DNA from: an uncultured Collinsella sp.
GTDB lineage: Bacteria; Actinomycetota; Coriobacteriia; Coriobacteriales; Coriobacteriaceae
Length of the DNA: 53,058 nucleotides
Reading direction: 5' to 3'
Assembly: GCA_902478885.1 (NCBI GenBank)
Contig: CABSMS010000001.1
Span: forward strand, 1 to 53,058
In this document: positions 32,533 through 40,453 of the stretch, piece after piece
Layout of the letters: every line of letters starts with the position of its first letter
Numbering within the stretch: position 1 is the stretch's first letter
Translations under genes and position numbers: made by a program
Notes under the pieces: model-generated
The model's input: the letters and a program-made list of their open reading frames with translations, nothing else
The model's database searches: none
What the model was told of the DNA's origin: nothing

Positions 32533-33384
32533 ATGGACTACATCACCTTGAACAACGGCGTCAGGATGCCGCAGCTCGGCTTCGGCGTGTACCAGATCCC
32601 GGACGCCACGGAATGCCAGCGCGCCGTAGAGGACGCGCTCTCGGTCGGCTACCGGCTGCTCGACACGGCTGCGAGCTACGGCAACGAAGAGGCGGTCGGG
32701 GCCGCCATTCGTGCGAGCGGTCTGCCGCGCGACGAGGTGTTCGTGACGACCAAGCTGTGGATGTCGGATGTGAGCTACGAGGGGGCCAAGCGCGGCTTCG
32801 ACGCGTCGCTCAAGCGGCTGGGGCTCGACTACGTCGACCTCTACCTCATCCATCAGCCGTTCGGCGACGTCTTCGGCGCGTGGCGCGCCATGGAGGAGCT
32901 CTACGAGCAGGGCGTTATCCGCGCCATAGGCACAGCTAACTTCTACCCCGATCACCTCGCAAACCTCATCTCGTTCAACCGCATCGCCCCCGCCGTGAAC
33001 CAAGTCGAGTGCAACGTGTTCTTCCAGCAGCGCGAGGCGCAGGAGTACATGGCCGGCAAGGAGGTGGCCATGGAGGGCTGGGCGCCCTTTGCGGAGGGCA
33101 GAAACGACCTCTTCCGCAACGAGGTCCTCGCTCGCATCGGCGAGGCGCACGGCAAGACGGTCGCTCAGGTCGTGTTGCGCTGGCTGCTGCAGCGCGGTGT
33201 GGTCTGTATCCCTAAGAGCACGCACCGCGATCGCATGGAGCAAAACTTCGACGTCTTCGACTTCGCGCTGGGCGACGACGAGATGGTCGCCATCGCCGCG
33301 CTCGACACCGGGCGCAGCGCGTTCTTCGACCACCACGACCCCGCCACCATCGAATGGATGTCCGGGCTCGTGCGCAACGTGTAG
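32533..33384 (+). CDS. Aldo/keto reductase 2
   Basis: A 283-aa reductase with tetrad Asp44 and Tyr49 (LLDTAASYGNE), Lys74 (VTTKLW) and His105 (YLIHQP), and CIPKSTHRDRM for cofactor binding. AAGGAAGG lies upstream of the ATG. It is followed after 44 nt by the iron alcohol dehydrogenase, so the three genes could convert aldehydes to alcohols in sequence or in parallel, under the LysR regulator. The substrate is not predictable. Confidence 0.92.
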   Translation: MDYITLNNGVRMPQLGFGVYQIPDATECQRAVEDALSVGYRLLDTAASYGNEEAVGAAIRASGLPRDEVFVTTKLWMSDVSYEGAKRGFDASLKRLGLDYVDLYLIHQPFGDVFGAWRAMEELYEQGVIRAIGTANFYPDHLANLISFNRIAPAVNQVECNVFFQQREAQEYMAGKEVAMEGWAPFAEGRNDLFRNEVLARIGEAHGKTVAQVVLRWLLQRGVVCIPKSTHRDRMEQNFDVFDFALGDDEMVAIAALDTGRSAFFDHHDPATIEWMSGLVRNV

Positions 33385-33428
33385 ACGAGCGGTCAGACCG
33401 CACTGATAACTTACTAGGAGGAATTGCC

Positions 33429-34592
33429 ATGAACTCATTCACGTACGACTACCCGGTCAGGAACTACTTCGGCGAAGGGGCCATGGACCAGGCACTCGAC
33501 GCCGAGATGGGTGCCATGGGCAAGACAGTGATGCTCGCCTACGGCGGAGGTTCGGTCAAGCGAACCGGCGTCTACGGCCACGTGGTCGATAAGCTCACGA
33601 GCGCGGGCAAGCGCGTGGTGGACTTCGGCGGCATCATGCCCAACCCGACCTACGAGAAGTGCCAGGAAGGCGCCGCGCTCGCACGCGAGGAGCAGGTCGA
33701 CTTCATTCTCGCCGTCGGCGGCGGGTCGGTCTTCGACTGCTGCAAGGTGGTCTCCGCGCAGGCGATGCTTGACGAGGACATCGAGACGTTCGAGCACGTC
33801 GACGGCAAGATGCCGAGCTCGTTCATCCCCATGGGCTGCATCGTGACGCTCTCCGGCACGGGCGCCGAGCAGAACAACGGCGCCGTCATCACCAACGAGG
33901 AGACGCACGTGAAGGGCGCCTATCTGGGGGCGATGCCCATGTGGGCGGCGCTCGACCCGGCGCTCACGCTCACCGTACCGCACGCGCAGTTCATGAGCGG
34001 CGCGTTCGACACGCTCTCGCACTGCATGGAGAGCTATTTCGGAAGCCCGCGCGGACGCAACGTCACCGACGACATCAACCTCGCCATCCAGCGTAACGTC
34101 ATCCGCAACATGCGGATCATCGCGGACGACGACCAGAACCTCGAGGCGCTCAGCGAGCTCGTATACGACTCCGCTATGGCCGAGAACGGCGTGCTCAAGA
34201 TCGGCAAGTCAACGGACTTCCAGGCGCACATGATCCAGCACCAGTACGGCGCGTACACCCACACCAACCACGGGATGGGCCTCGCGGTCATCCACCCTGC
34301 GCTCTACCGCCACCTGGCCCCCGAGGCGCCCGCGCAGTTCGCCCGCTGGGCGCGCGAGGTGTGGGGCGTCGACGCCAAGGGCAAAGACGACCTTACGGTG
34401 GCGCTCGAGGGCATCGACCGCCTGCAGACGTTCATCGGCAAGATGGGGCTTCCCACGAGCTTCGCCGAGATGGGCTCCGACGCGTCCGACGAGACGCTGC
34501 ACAAGGTTGCGGACACCTGCGTGCTCACCGGCGGCTGCGCCAAGAAACTGGAGCGCAGCGAGGTGTTCCAGATTCTGACCGAGTGCCTCTAG
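33429..34592 (+). CDS. Iron-containing alcohol dehydrogenase (BdhA/YqhD-like)
   Basis: A 387-aa dehydrogenase. GGGS motif at 97-100 (ILAVGGGSVFD) binds the dinucleotide. Metal ligands are Asp194 and His198 (FDTLSHCMESYF) and two His in HMIQHQYGAYTHTNHGMGLA. It most resembles NADPH-linked butanol dehydrogenases that reduce short aldehydes. AGGAGG 7 nt upstream supports the ATG at 33429 over a longer frame from 33354. Right after its stop codon begins the remnant of a DUF4143 ATPase on the other strand, marking the edge of the inserted reductase block. Confidence 0.92.
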   Translation: MNSFTYDYPVRNYFGEGAMDQALDAEMGAMGKTVMLAYGGGSVKRTGVYGHVVDKLTSAGKRVVDFGGIMPNPTYEKCQEGAALAREEQVDFILAVGGGSVFDCCKVVSAQAMLDEDIETFEHVDGKMPSSFIPMGCIVTLSGTGAEQNNGAVITNEETHVKGAYLGAMPMWAALDPALTLTVPHAQFMSGAFDTLSHCMESYFGSPRGRNVTDDINLAIQRNVIRNMRIIADDDQNLEALSELVYDSAMAENGVLKIGKSTDFQAHMIQHQYGAYTHTNHGMGLAVIHPALYRHLAPEAPAQFARWAREVWGVDAKGKDDLTVALEGIDRLQTFIGKMGLPTSFAEMGSDASDETLHKVADTCVLTGGCAKKLERSEVFQILTECL

Positions 34593-34599
34593 ATCGGCG

Positions 34600-35186
34600 G
34601 TGGGTGATCCGCCCGCGCCGAAGGAAACCGTACGACTCCGAGATGTCATCGTAATCGTAGGACCCGGCGAGCCCGCCGCGCCCGATGAATCCGTCGAAGT
34701 CGTCGTCGACGGCCCCCTGCTCGTCAAAGTAGAAGCGGTATTCGCCGAAGCTGAAGGGGAGGATGTGTACCTCCCCGTGGCGCCCTGTGAACAGGGTCGC
34801 CAGGTCCGAACTCAGGAGGAACGCGTTCGATCCCGTGAGGTAGATATCCCATCCGCTACGCGCGTGAATGCTGTTAATTGCTTTCTCGAACCCCTCACAC
34901 AGCTGCACCTCGTCGATGAAGAGACGGTTGCGGGCGCCCTCTTTGTGCCGCTCTATGATTTCGCGATGCAGCGCTGGTACTCGAGCAGTAGCTCGTTGTC
35001 GAGGTCCAGCAGATCGATGTAGACGTTGTTGGAGGATGGGTCCTTCCGAGCAACGGAGGTGGAGAACGCCTTCATGAGCTCGGACTTGCTGGAGCGGCGC
35101 ATCCCCGTGATCACCTTGATGTCCCAGGTGCCCTCGAGCGCCCAAAGCCGCTCCATGTACGTAGTGCGGTCCACCCATGCCATCAT
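34600..35186 (-). pseudogene. Frameshifted, truncated DUF4143 ATPase
   Basis: The leftward frame starting at 35186 reads WDIKVITGMRRSSKSELMKA to NELLLEYQR and then shifts near 34970 into a second frame (LHREIIERHKEGARNRLFIDE, VQLCEGFEKAINSIHARSGW, DIYLTGSNAFLLSSDLATLF). The match stops after SYDYDDISESYGFL, about 20-40 nt before the dehydrogenase stop codon, so the C-terminal half is gone. The P-loop is also altered (RRSSKS where RRSGKS is usual). The promoter-proximal 15-bp inverted repeat is still present. Confidence 0.85.
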
Positions 35187-35195
35187 CCGCTCCCT

Positions 35196-35238
35196 CTCGG
35201 TTTCGAAACTCGAATATTTCTAAAGTTTCGAAACCGAG
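35196..35238. promoter_or_regulatory. 15-bp inverted repeat CTCGGTTTCGAAACT
   Basis: Arms 35196-35210 and 35224-35238 are perfectly complementary around a 13-nt AT-rich spacer, 10 bp upstream of the broken ATPase. It is likely the operator or promoter of that gene, outliving it. Confidence 0.6.
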
Positions 35239-35318
35239 AAGACAATATACACAAGGGCGCGTCGGGGAGCGAATCCCAGTCGCGCCATGTCGGCAGCGAT
35301 GCCGGGCGCATTCACGCG

Positions 35319-35433
35319 TGCTACAATGCGGACATCAGAGATGAAAACACAGTCCCCGTCGGGTAGTCGTGGGCGTGCGGGAGTCCGCATCAGTAACCTG
35401 CCTCCTTGGTTGTCCCTTCTCTGCATGGTCATC
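35319..35433 (+). ncRNA. yjdF leader RNA (candidate riboswitch), copy 2
   Basis: An extended -10 element TGCTACAAT (35319-35327) precedes a 94-nt leader (35340-35433). Its ends GATGA/TCATC pair, TGCGG-GAGT-CCGCA forms an internal hairpin, and AACC...GGTT can pair near the 3' end. The leader ends just ahead of AAAGGAGG. The yjdF motif RNA is a known sensor of azaaromatic compounds upstream of yjdF genes; that this leader belongs to that class is inference from position and conservation. Confidence 0.45.
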
Positions 35434-35454
35434 TACATAAAGGAGGAACCAACC

Positions 35455-35874
35455 ATGCAGATCAGCGTGTCGTCCACCCTGACCGTATATCACGACGGCC
35501 AATTCTGGGTCGGGCTGGCGGAGCATGTCGAGGACGGCAGATACGGCGTCGCCCGCATCGTCTTCGGCGCAGAACCGTCCGATGAGGAGATTCAGAAATT
35601 CGTTACAAGCAAATGGGAGAAGTTCTCATTCTTCGGTGGCGAACCGGCTGAGGCAAGCAAGCCCGCGAAGAACCCCAAGCGGCGCGCTCGCGAGGCGGCG
35701 AAAACCCTTAAGCGGCCCGCGGTGAGCACCAAGGCGCAGCAGGCTCTCGCGGCACAGCGGGAAGCGATGAAGCGGGAGTCGGCTCAAGCGAGAAGCCAGC
35801 GTCGCGCGGATGAGGCGGAGGCGCGCTTCGAGCAGCGAAAGCTGAAGCGCAAGCAGAAGCATCGTGGGCACTGA
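35455..35874 (+). CDS. yjdF: YjdF family protein (DUF2992)
   Basis: A 139-aa protein. The N-terminal half is MQISVSSTLTVYHDGQFWVG, then LAEHVEDGRYGVARIVFGAE, the YjdF core. The C-terminal half is a Lys/Arg/Ala/Gln-rich helical tail (SKPAKNPKRRAREAAKTLKR, KQKHRGH), also typical. Its biochemical role is not established; the riboswitch link suggests defence against toxic aromatic compounds. AAAGGAGG 6 nt upstream. A truncated second copy with the same leader lies at 29996, 5.5 kb away. Confidence 0.9.
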   Translation: MQISVSSTLTVYHDGQFWVGLAEHVEDGRYGVARIVFGAEPSDEEIQKFVTSKWEKFSFFGGEPAEASKPAKNPKRRAREAAKTLKRPAVSTKAQQALAAQREAMKRESAQARSQRRADEAEARFEQRKLKRKQKHRGH

Positions 35875-36082
35875 TCGCCATTTGCAGCAAGGCAAACCAT
35901 ATACAGCAGCGGCGCCAGTTCCACTTGAAGCCGACGCCGCGTAGACGCTAATGGTGACGGCTATGCACGGGCACGGTCGCGCCACCGCACTTCACAGCTT
36001 GTTTCTCAAGTATTTGGGACGCACACGCGGCGTTCAAAAATGCGGAGCGACTCCGCATGGCTCGAGACTGAGCCGAGGTGCC

Positions 36083-36532
36083 CTACTTCTCGCCCTCCAG
36101 CAGCCCCACGATGCGGTCGATGTCGACGGCAAAGCGAGGCCTTCCCTCGCGCTCGTAGCGGTCGAGGTATGCCTGGCACTCGGAGACAATGCGCTTGGTG
36201 TTGCTGTCGATGATGCGCTGGAGCGTCTCGTAGTAGGCCGAGCCCTCGGTCCTAAAGCGGCGCTGGTAGGCCTTGGTTATGGGGAACATCTTGATGTAGT
36301 GGATGCCGTGGCGGCAGCCGGGGCGCGTCGTGGGGCGGGGTGGCAGTGCAAAGTATTGGTCTTTGGGCACGTTTGGGGCGATGTTGGAACGCAGCGGCAC
36401 GGCGAAGTCCCTGCGCTTTCCGCGGAAACGCAGCCTCACCACCACGATGCAGGGGCGATTGTGCTTAAGCATGAGCTCACGGTCGCCATCGACGAGGTCG
36501 AAGAAGTCCTGGGAGATGGATACGATCTTCAT
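36083..36532 (-). CDS. Putative ToxN/AbiQ-family endoribonuclease toxin
   Basis: A 149-aa basic protein. Its layout follows type III toxins: an N-terminal strand-helix (MKIVSISQDFFDLVDG), RPCIVVVRLRFRGKRRDFAV followed by PL (compare the IGIV...YxxPL core of ToxN), HGIHYIKMFPIT (compare the L-x-x-MIPI block) and a long C-terminal helix pair (YYETLQRIIDSNTKRIVSEC, QAYLDRYE). If right, it cleaves RNA unless bound by a repeat RNA antitoxin encoded just upstream. Two GC hairpins precede it (36558-36581 and 36587-36626), the place where the antitoxin RNA and its terminator are expected, but no clear tandem repeats are seen. No Shine-Dalgarno of note beyond GGGGG. The alternative is an unrelated hypothetical protein. 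Confidence 0.5.
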   Translation of the reverse strand: MKIVSISQDFFDLVDGDRELMLKHNRPCIVVVRLRFRGKRRDFAVPLRSNIAPNVPKDQYFALPPRPTTRPGCRHGIHYIKMFPITKAYQRRFRTEGSAYYETLQRIIDSNTKRIVSECQAYLDRYEREGRPRFAVDIDRIVGLLEGEK

Positions 36533-36557
36533 CGGTTACGCCCCCTTCATACGAAGC

Positions 36558-36626
36558 GGGGCCCGCATCGCTGCAGGCCCCTACAGGTGGGCGATATTCT
36601 ACGCCTTGCGGCACCCCGTCGCCCAC
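36558..36626 (-). ncRNA. Structured region upstream of the ToxN-like gene
   Basis: Two hairpins: GTGGGCGA/TCGCCCAC (36587-36594/36619-36626, inner GCC-TTGC-GGC) and GGGGCC..GCA-TCGC-TGC..GGCCCC (36558-36581). The second is terminator-like and lies 26 nt upstream of the leftward start. In type III systems an antitoxin RNA and an attenuating terminator occupy this position. Confidence 0.3.
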
Positions 36627-36797
36627 GGAGGTTAAACGTACACGTAAGCCGTACTCTGAAAGCCGCGGCTTCCGGCAAGTAGTTTATACCACGAAAGGTC
36701 GCTTTCAATGCGCATAGCTCGCAAAATAACACTCGCTGGGCCGGCACCCCTGGCAGTTACCCTCCGATCTTCATTGGAGTCAGCAGGTCAATTCATA

Positions 36798-36848
36798 TAG
36801 TTATGGGGGTGTATCCTAAAGGGAATCAAATTAATACCCCCATAACTA
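36798..36848. terminator. Inverted repeat TAGTTATGGGGGT / ACCCCCATAACTA
   Basis: Perfect 13-bp arms (36798-36810, 36836-36848) with a 25-nt AT-rich loop, 10 nt beyond the guaA stop codon. It is the likely end of guaA transcription. The rest of 36533-36857 has no gene with a credible start. Confidence 0.55.
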
Positions 36849-36857
36849 AGGAATTTA

Positions 36858-38456
36858 CTATTCCCACTCGATGGTCGCGGGCGGCTTGGACGTGATGTCG
36901 TAGCAGACGCGGTTGGCGCCGGGGACCTCGGCAACGATGCGGCCGGAGATGCGGGCAAGCACGTCGTAGGGCAGCTTGGCCCAGTCGGCGGTCATGGCAT
37001 CGCTGGACTCAACGGCACGCAGGATGATCGGGCGCTGGTAGGTGCGCTCGTCGCCCATAACGCCAACGGACTTGATGTCGGGCAGAACCGCAAAGTACTG
37101 CCAGCAGCTGTGCTCGGAGTTGCGCTCACCGGTCTGCTCAAACAGACGCTGGTTGTAGGCGTCGAGCTCCTCACGCACGATGGCATCGGCGTTCTTGAGG
37201 ATCTCGAGCTTCTCCTTATCGACCGCGCCGATGATACGGATAGCAAGACCCGGGCCCGGGAAAGGCTGGCGGAACACGATGTGACCCGGCAGGCCCAGCG
37301 CCAGACCAAGCGCGCGAACCTCGTCCTTAAAAAAGTGATCGAGCGGCTCAATGAGGTCGAAGTGCACGCCCTCGGGGAACGGGATCAGGTTGTGGTGGCT
37401 CTTGATGGTGGCCGTCTTGCCGCCCGTCTTACGAGCGCCGGACTCGATGATGTCGGGGTAGATGGTGCCCTGAGCCAGGTACTTGACCGGCTTGCCATCG
37501 GTCTCGAGCTGCTGCGCCACGGCGAAGAACTCTTTCCAGAACTGCGTACCGATGATGCGACGTTTCTCCTCGGGCTCGGTCACACCGGCCAGAAGCTCGG
37601 CATAGCGGTCCTCGGCGTGGACGTGGATAAAGTCGACGTCAAACTGCTTGGTGAAGACCTCCTCCACCTGCTCGGGCTCGCCCTTGCGCAGCAGGCCGTG
37701 GTTGATGAACACGCAGGTCATCTGCTTGCCCACGGCGCGAGCACCCAGCGCAGCCACGACGGAGGAGTCGACGCCACCGGACAGGGCCAGAATCACGCGG
37801 TCGTCGCCGACCTTCTCGCGGAACTCGGCCGTCATGGTCTCGACCAGGTTGTCCATGCTCCAGTTGGGCTCCAGGCCGCAGATCTCAAACAGGAAGTTGC
37901 TCAGCAGCTGCTGACCATACTCGGAGTGCTTGACCTCGGGGTGGAACTGCGTGGTGAAAATCTTGCGCTCGACGCACTCCATGGCGGCAACCGGGCACAC
38001 GTCAGTGCTGGCGGTAACGGTAAAGCCCTCGGGCACCTCGGAAACGGCGTCGCGGTGGCTCATCCACACGGTCTGCTCCATGGGCGTGGAGTTAAAGAGC
38101 TTGGCGCCGGCCGTGCGCGTGATGGTGGCGCGGCCGTACTCGCCCACCTCGGAGTGGCCGACCTTGCCGCCGAGCGTCACGGCCGTGATCTGATGGCCGT
38201 AGCAGAAGCCCAGGACGGGAAGGCCCAGGTCAAAGATGGCGGGATCTATAGACGGAGCGTCCTCGGCATACACGGAAGCCGGACCGCCGGAAAGGATGAG
38301 CGCAGAGGCGTTCATCTCGCGAATCTCGTCGGCCGAGATGTCGCAGGGGACAATCTCGGAATACACGTTGAGGTCGCGGACGCGACGGGCAATGAGCTGA
38401 CCGTACTGCGCACCAAAGTCGAGTACGAGGACCTTTGCGGAAGCCTTTTGATCCAT
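36858..38456 (-). CDS. guaA: GMP synthase (glutamine-hydrolysing)
   Basis: A 532-aa enzyme that converts XMP to GMP with glutamine and ATP. The class I glutamine amidotransferase domain (1-195) has Cys85 (LGFCYGHQ), His172 and Glu174 (QFHPEVKHSE). The ATP pyrophosphatase P-loop is ALSGGVDSS (224-232). The C-terminal dimerisation domain ends KPPATIEWE, the standard GuaA terminus. The ATG at 38456 has GAGGGGG 4 nt upstream, and 12 further in-frame codons upstream do not look coding. Single-gene unit, divergent from the asparaginase gene. Confidence 0.97.
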   Translation of the reverse strand: MDQKASAKVLVLDFGAQYGQLIARRVRDLNVYSEIVPCDISADEIREMNASALILSGGPASVYAEDAPSIDPAIFDLGLPVLGFCYGHQITAVTLGGKVGHSEVGEYGRATITRTAGAKLFNSTPMEQTVWMSHRDAVSEVPEGFTVTASTDVCPVAAMECVERKIFTTQFHPEVKHSEYGQQLLSNFLFEICGLEPNWSMDNLVETMTAEFREKVGDDRVILALSGGVDSSVVAALGARAVGKQMTCVFINHGLLRKGEPEQVEEVFTKQFDVDFIHVHAEDRYAELLAGVTEPEEKRRIIGTQFWKEFFAVAQQLETDGKPVKYLAQGTIYPDIIESGARKTGGKTATIKSHHNLIPFPEGVHFDLIEPLDHFFKDEVRALGLALGLPGHIVFRQPFPGPGLAIRIIGAVDKEKLEILKNADAIVREELDAYNQRLFEQTGERNSEHSCWQYFAVLPDIKSVGVMGDERTYQRPIILRAVESSDAMTADWAKLPYDVLARISGRIVAEVPGANRVCYDITSKPPATIEWE

Positions 38457-38616
38457 GGTTCCCCCTCTTGTTGGCGGGGAGCCGGTGCCCACCCGCGTGA
38501 ATGAACGAAAATAGCCTTCATAGTGTACACGTTATATGGGGTTTCTCGCCCCTCGCAGCCATCAGCGCACGGCAAACGCACGACCTGGGCCCCTGTTTGA
38601 CGGCAATTGAAGTGTT

Positions 38617-38649
38617 TTCAAACGTTACAGATGATGTAATACGTTTGAA
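38617..38649. promoter_or_regulatory. Dyad TTCAAACGT / ACGTTTGAA
   Basis: Perfect 9-bp arms (38617-38625 and 38641-38649), with TAC/GTA inside, in the divergent guaA-asparaginase region about 75 bp before the asparaginase ATG. Probably an operator; the protein is unknown. Confidence 0.5.
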
Positions 38650-38723
38650 CATTGGACGCCCTGTGCCACAATACTGCCGAACGACTCCGCCTCTGCGGCG
38701 GCAAATACGATAGGAATATCAGC

Positions 38724-39737
38724 ATGAAGCGCATCCTTCTCATCGCCACGGGCGGCACCATCGCATCGACCGAGGACGGCAACGGCCTCTCCCCCGCCCT
38801 GACCGGTGAGGAGCTCGCCCAGAGCGTCCCCGAGATCTCGGGCCTCTGCGAGCTCGACGTCGTGCAGCCCATGAACATCGACAGCACCAACATGCGCCCG
38901 AGTGACTGGATGCGTATCCGCGACGTCATCGTCGAGGGTTATGCCGACCACGACGGCTTCGTGATTCTGCACGGCACCGACACCATGAGCTACACCGCGG
39001 CAGCGCTTTCCTATCTGATTCAGGACAGTCCCAAGCCCATCGTACTCACCGGCTCGCAAAAGCCCATGGGCAACCCTTTTACTGACGCCAAACTCAATCT
39101 GTACCAGAGCCTGCTCTATGCGCTCGATGAGCATTCGCACGACGTCTCTATCGTGTTTGGCGGCGTCGCCATTGCCGGTACGCGCGCCCGCAAGCAGCGC
39201 ACCATGAGCTTTAACGCGTTCATTAGCGTCAACTATCCGCCCATTGCCTACATCCGCAACGACCGCATCGTGCGCAACGGGCTTCACGGCACGCATCAGG
39301 GCGAAAACCCGGTGCGTTTCTACGACAGCATCGACCCGCGCGTGTTTGTCCTTAAGCTGACGCCCGGCGTAAACCCGGGTATCCTTGACGCCCTTGCCGA
39401 TAGCTACGACGCCGTGATTCTGGAGACCTTTGGCATTGGCGGTATCCCCGAGTTTGGCGAGTCCGGCGAGTCATTCCAAGAGGCAATTTTCCGCTGGGTC
39501 AATTCGGGTCGCACCGTCGTTATGACCACACAGGTCCCCGAGGAGGGCCTCGATTTGGGTGTTTATGAGGTCGGCCGTGCCTACGCCGACCATCCGGGCA
39601 TTCTACGCGGCGACGATATGACAACCGAGACGCTCGTGGCCAAAACCATGTGGGCACTCGGCCAGTCACGTGATGCGGCAGAGATTCAACGCCTGTTCTA
39701 CAGCCAAGTCAACCACGACCGTATCCCGATGGCGTAA
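38724..39737 (+). CDS. L-asparaginase, type I
   Basis: A 337-aa cytoplasmic-type asparaginase (no signal peptide). The nucleophile Thr12 lies in ATGGTIAST and the second catalytic Thr85-Asp86 in LHGTDTMSYTAAAL; VLTGSQKPM supplies the conserved Lys. Length is typical. It hydrolyses asparagine to aspartate and ammonia. The start at 38724 is preceded by ATAGGA and matches the family N-terminus (KRILLIATGGT). Downstream it is convergent with a small XRE gene. Confidence 0.95.
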   Translation: MKRILLIATGGTIASTEDGNGLSPALTGEELAQSVPEISGLCELDVVQPMNIDSTNMRPSDWMRIRDVIVEGYADHDGFVILHGTDTMSYTAAALSYLIQDSPKPIVLTGSQKPMGNPFTDAKLNLYQSLLYALDEHSHDVSIVFGGVAIAGTRARKQRTMSFNAFISVNYPPIAYIRNDRIVRNGLHGTHQGENPVRFYDSIDPRVFVLKLTPGVNPGILDALADSYDAVILETFGIGGIPEFGESGESFQEAIFRWVNSGRTVVMTTQVPEEGLDLGVYEVGRAYADHPGILRGDDMTTETLVAKTMWALGQSRDAAEIQRLFYSQVNHDRIPMA

Positions 39738-39759
39738 TTCAGTTGTCGACGGGTATCCC

Positions 39760-39978
39760 CTATTCGATGCCCTCGAGAAGCTCTGACACCGTCATGCCGA
39801 GTGCGGGCGCGATCTTAAATAGAACCTTGAGCGTGAAATTTGCCGTCCCATCTTCGATTCGGTCGAGGTAGGGTCGGCTGATTCCTGTCGCCACACAAAA
39901 ATCAACCTTGGAGATACCAAGGTCCCTGCGTGTCTCTTCGACCCGCCTGCCAAGAATCTGTTTCGCACGTTCGTCCAT
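39760..39978 (-). CDS. XRE-family regulator
   Basis: A 72-aa Cro/CI-type helix-turn-helix: RRVEETRRDLGISKVDFCVA, then TGISRPYLDRIEDGTANFTL and ALGMTVSELLEGIE. A single-domain DNA-binding protein. A perfect 24-bp palindrome lies 30 bp upstream (40008-40031), between it and the divergent gene at 40055, so it very likely controls itself and that gene. Confidence 0.88.
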   Translation of the reverse strand: MDERAKQILGRRVEETRRDLGISKVDFCVATGISRPYLDRIEDGTANFTLKVLFKIAPALGMTVSELLEGIE

Positions 39979-40007
39979 GCAGCCGAGTTTGAAATGGAGC
40001 CGAACAT

Positions 40008-40031
40008 AAACGTAAACTATAGTTTACGTTT
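40008..40031. promoter_or_regulatory. 24-bp perfect palindromic operator
   Basis: Half site AAACGTAAACTA (40008-40019) is followed directly by its exact reverse complement (40020-40031). It is centred between the divergent XRE gene and the 40055 gene. Confidence 0.75.
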
Positions 40032-40054
40032 TGCCGAATACACAGGAGTTTTCT

Positions 40055-40444
40055 ATGTCGGGTTCTTCGGTCCGCATGCACCGAGCCACGCTTCGCACAA
40101 ACAGCGCACCGCCCAAGCTCGTCGTCGTTGAAGCAGAATGCCTTTCGCCCGATGAGCGCACAGCATTTGCATTGCTATCAAGTCGCGTCGTCGCCGTTCT
40201 GGTCCCTTGCCCGGCGCAAGGTGAACTTGCCATTCAATGCCAAACGCACGGCTGCTCGCTCAATCAGGTTGCCGTAATCGCAACCAGCCAACGCGGCCTG
40301 CCGCTCCTTTTAGAAGCCGGCATAGCACTCGCCCTTCGCGGCGCCGGATACGAAAACGAGGCCGCCGCCGATGTAGTCTTTCAACCACGATCGAGCGGCG
40401 GCCTCGCAGCAGCCATTGAATATGCGTGCAGGCTCGTTGCCTAA
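40055..40444 (+). CDS. Hypothetical protein, possible HAD-tail remnant
   Basis: A 129-aa protein I do not recognise by name. The C-terminal half (VAVIATSQRGLPLLLEAGIA, LALRGAGYENEAAADVVFQP, RSSGGLAAAIEYA) has the rhythm of the last motif of HAD-type phosphatases (A.GD..ND..ML..AG..VAM...A...AD.V....GVA..IE), but the acidic metal-binding residues are replaced (ATSQRGLP for GDSxNDLP) and the nucleophile Asp domain is absent. A binding or degenerate role is possible. AGGAG precedes the ATG by 7 nt. It is divergent from an XRE regulator that probably controls it. Confidence 0.5.
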   Translation: MSGSSVRMHRATLRTNSAPPKLVVVEAECLSPDERTAFALLSSRVVAVLVPCPAQGELAIQCQTHGCSLNQVAVIATSQRGLPLLLEAGIALALRGAGYENEAAADVVFQPRSSGGLAAAIEYACRLVA

Positions 40445-40453
40445 AAGGACAAG

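Noticed and set aside
36547..36747. Small leftward protein upstream of the ToxN-like gene
   Set aside because: It covers the GC hairpins, lacks a ribosome site and has no protein-like pattern; the region is better read as structured RNA.
37110..38504. Rightward 464-codon open frame opposite guaA
   Set aside because: Shadow of guaA, which has every catalytic motif.
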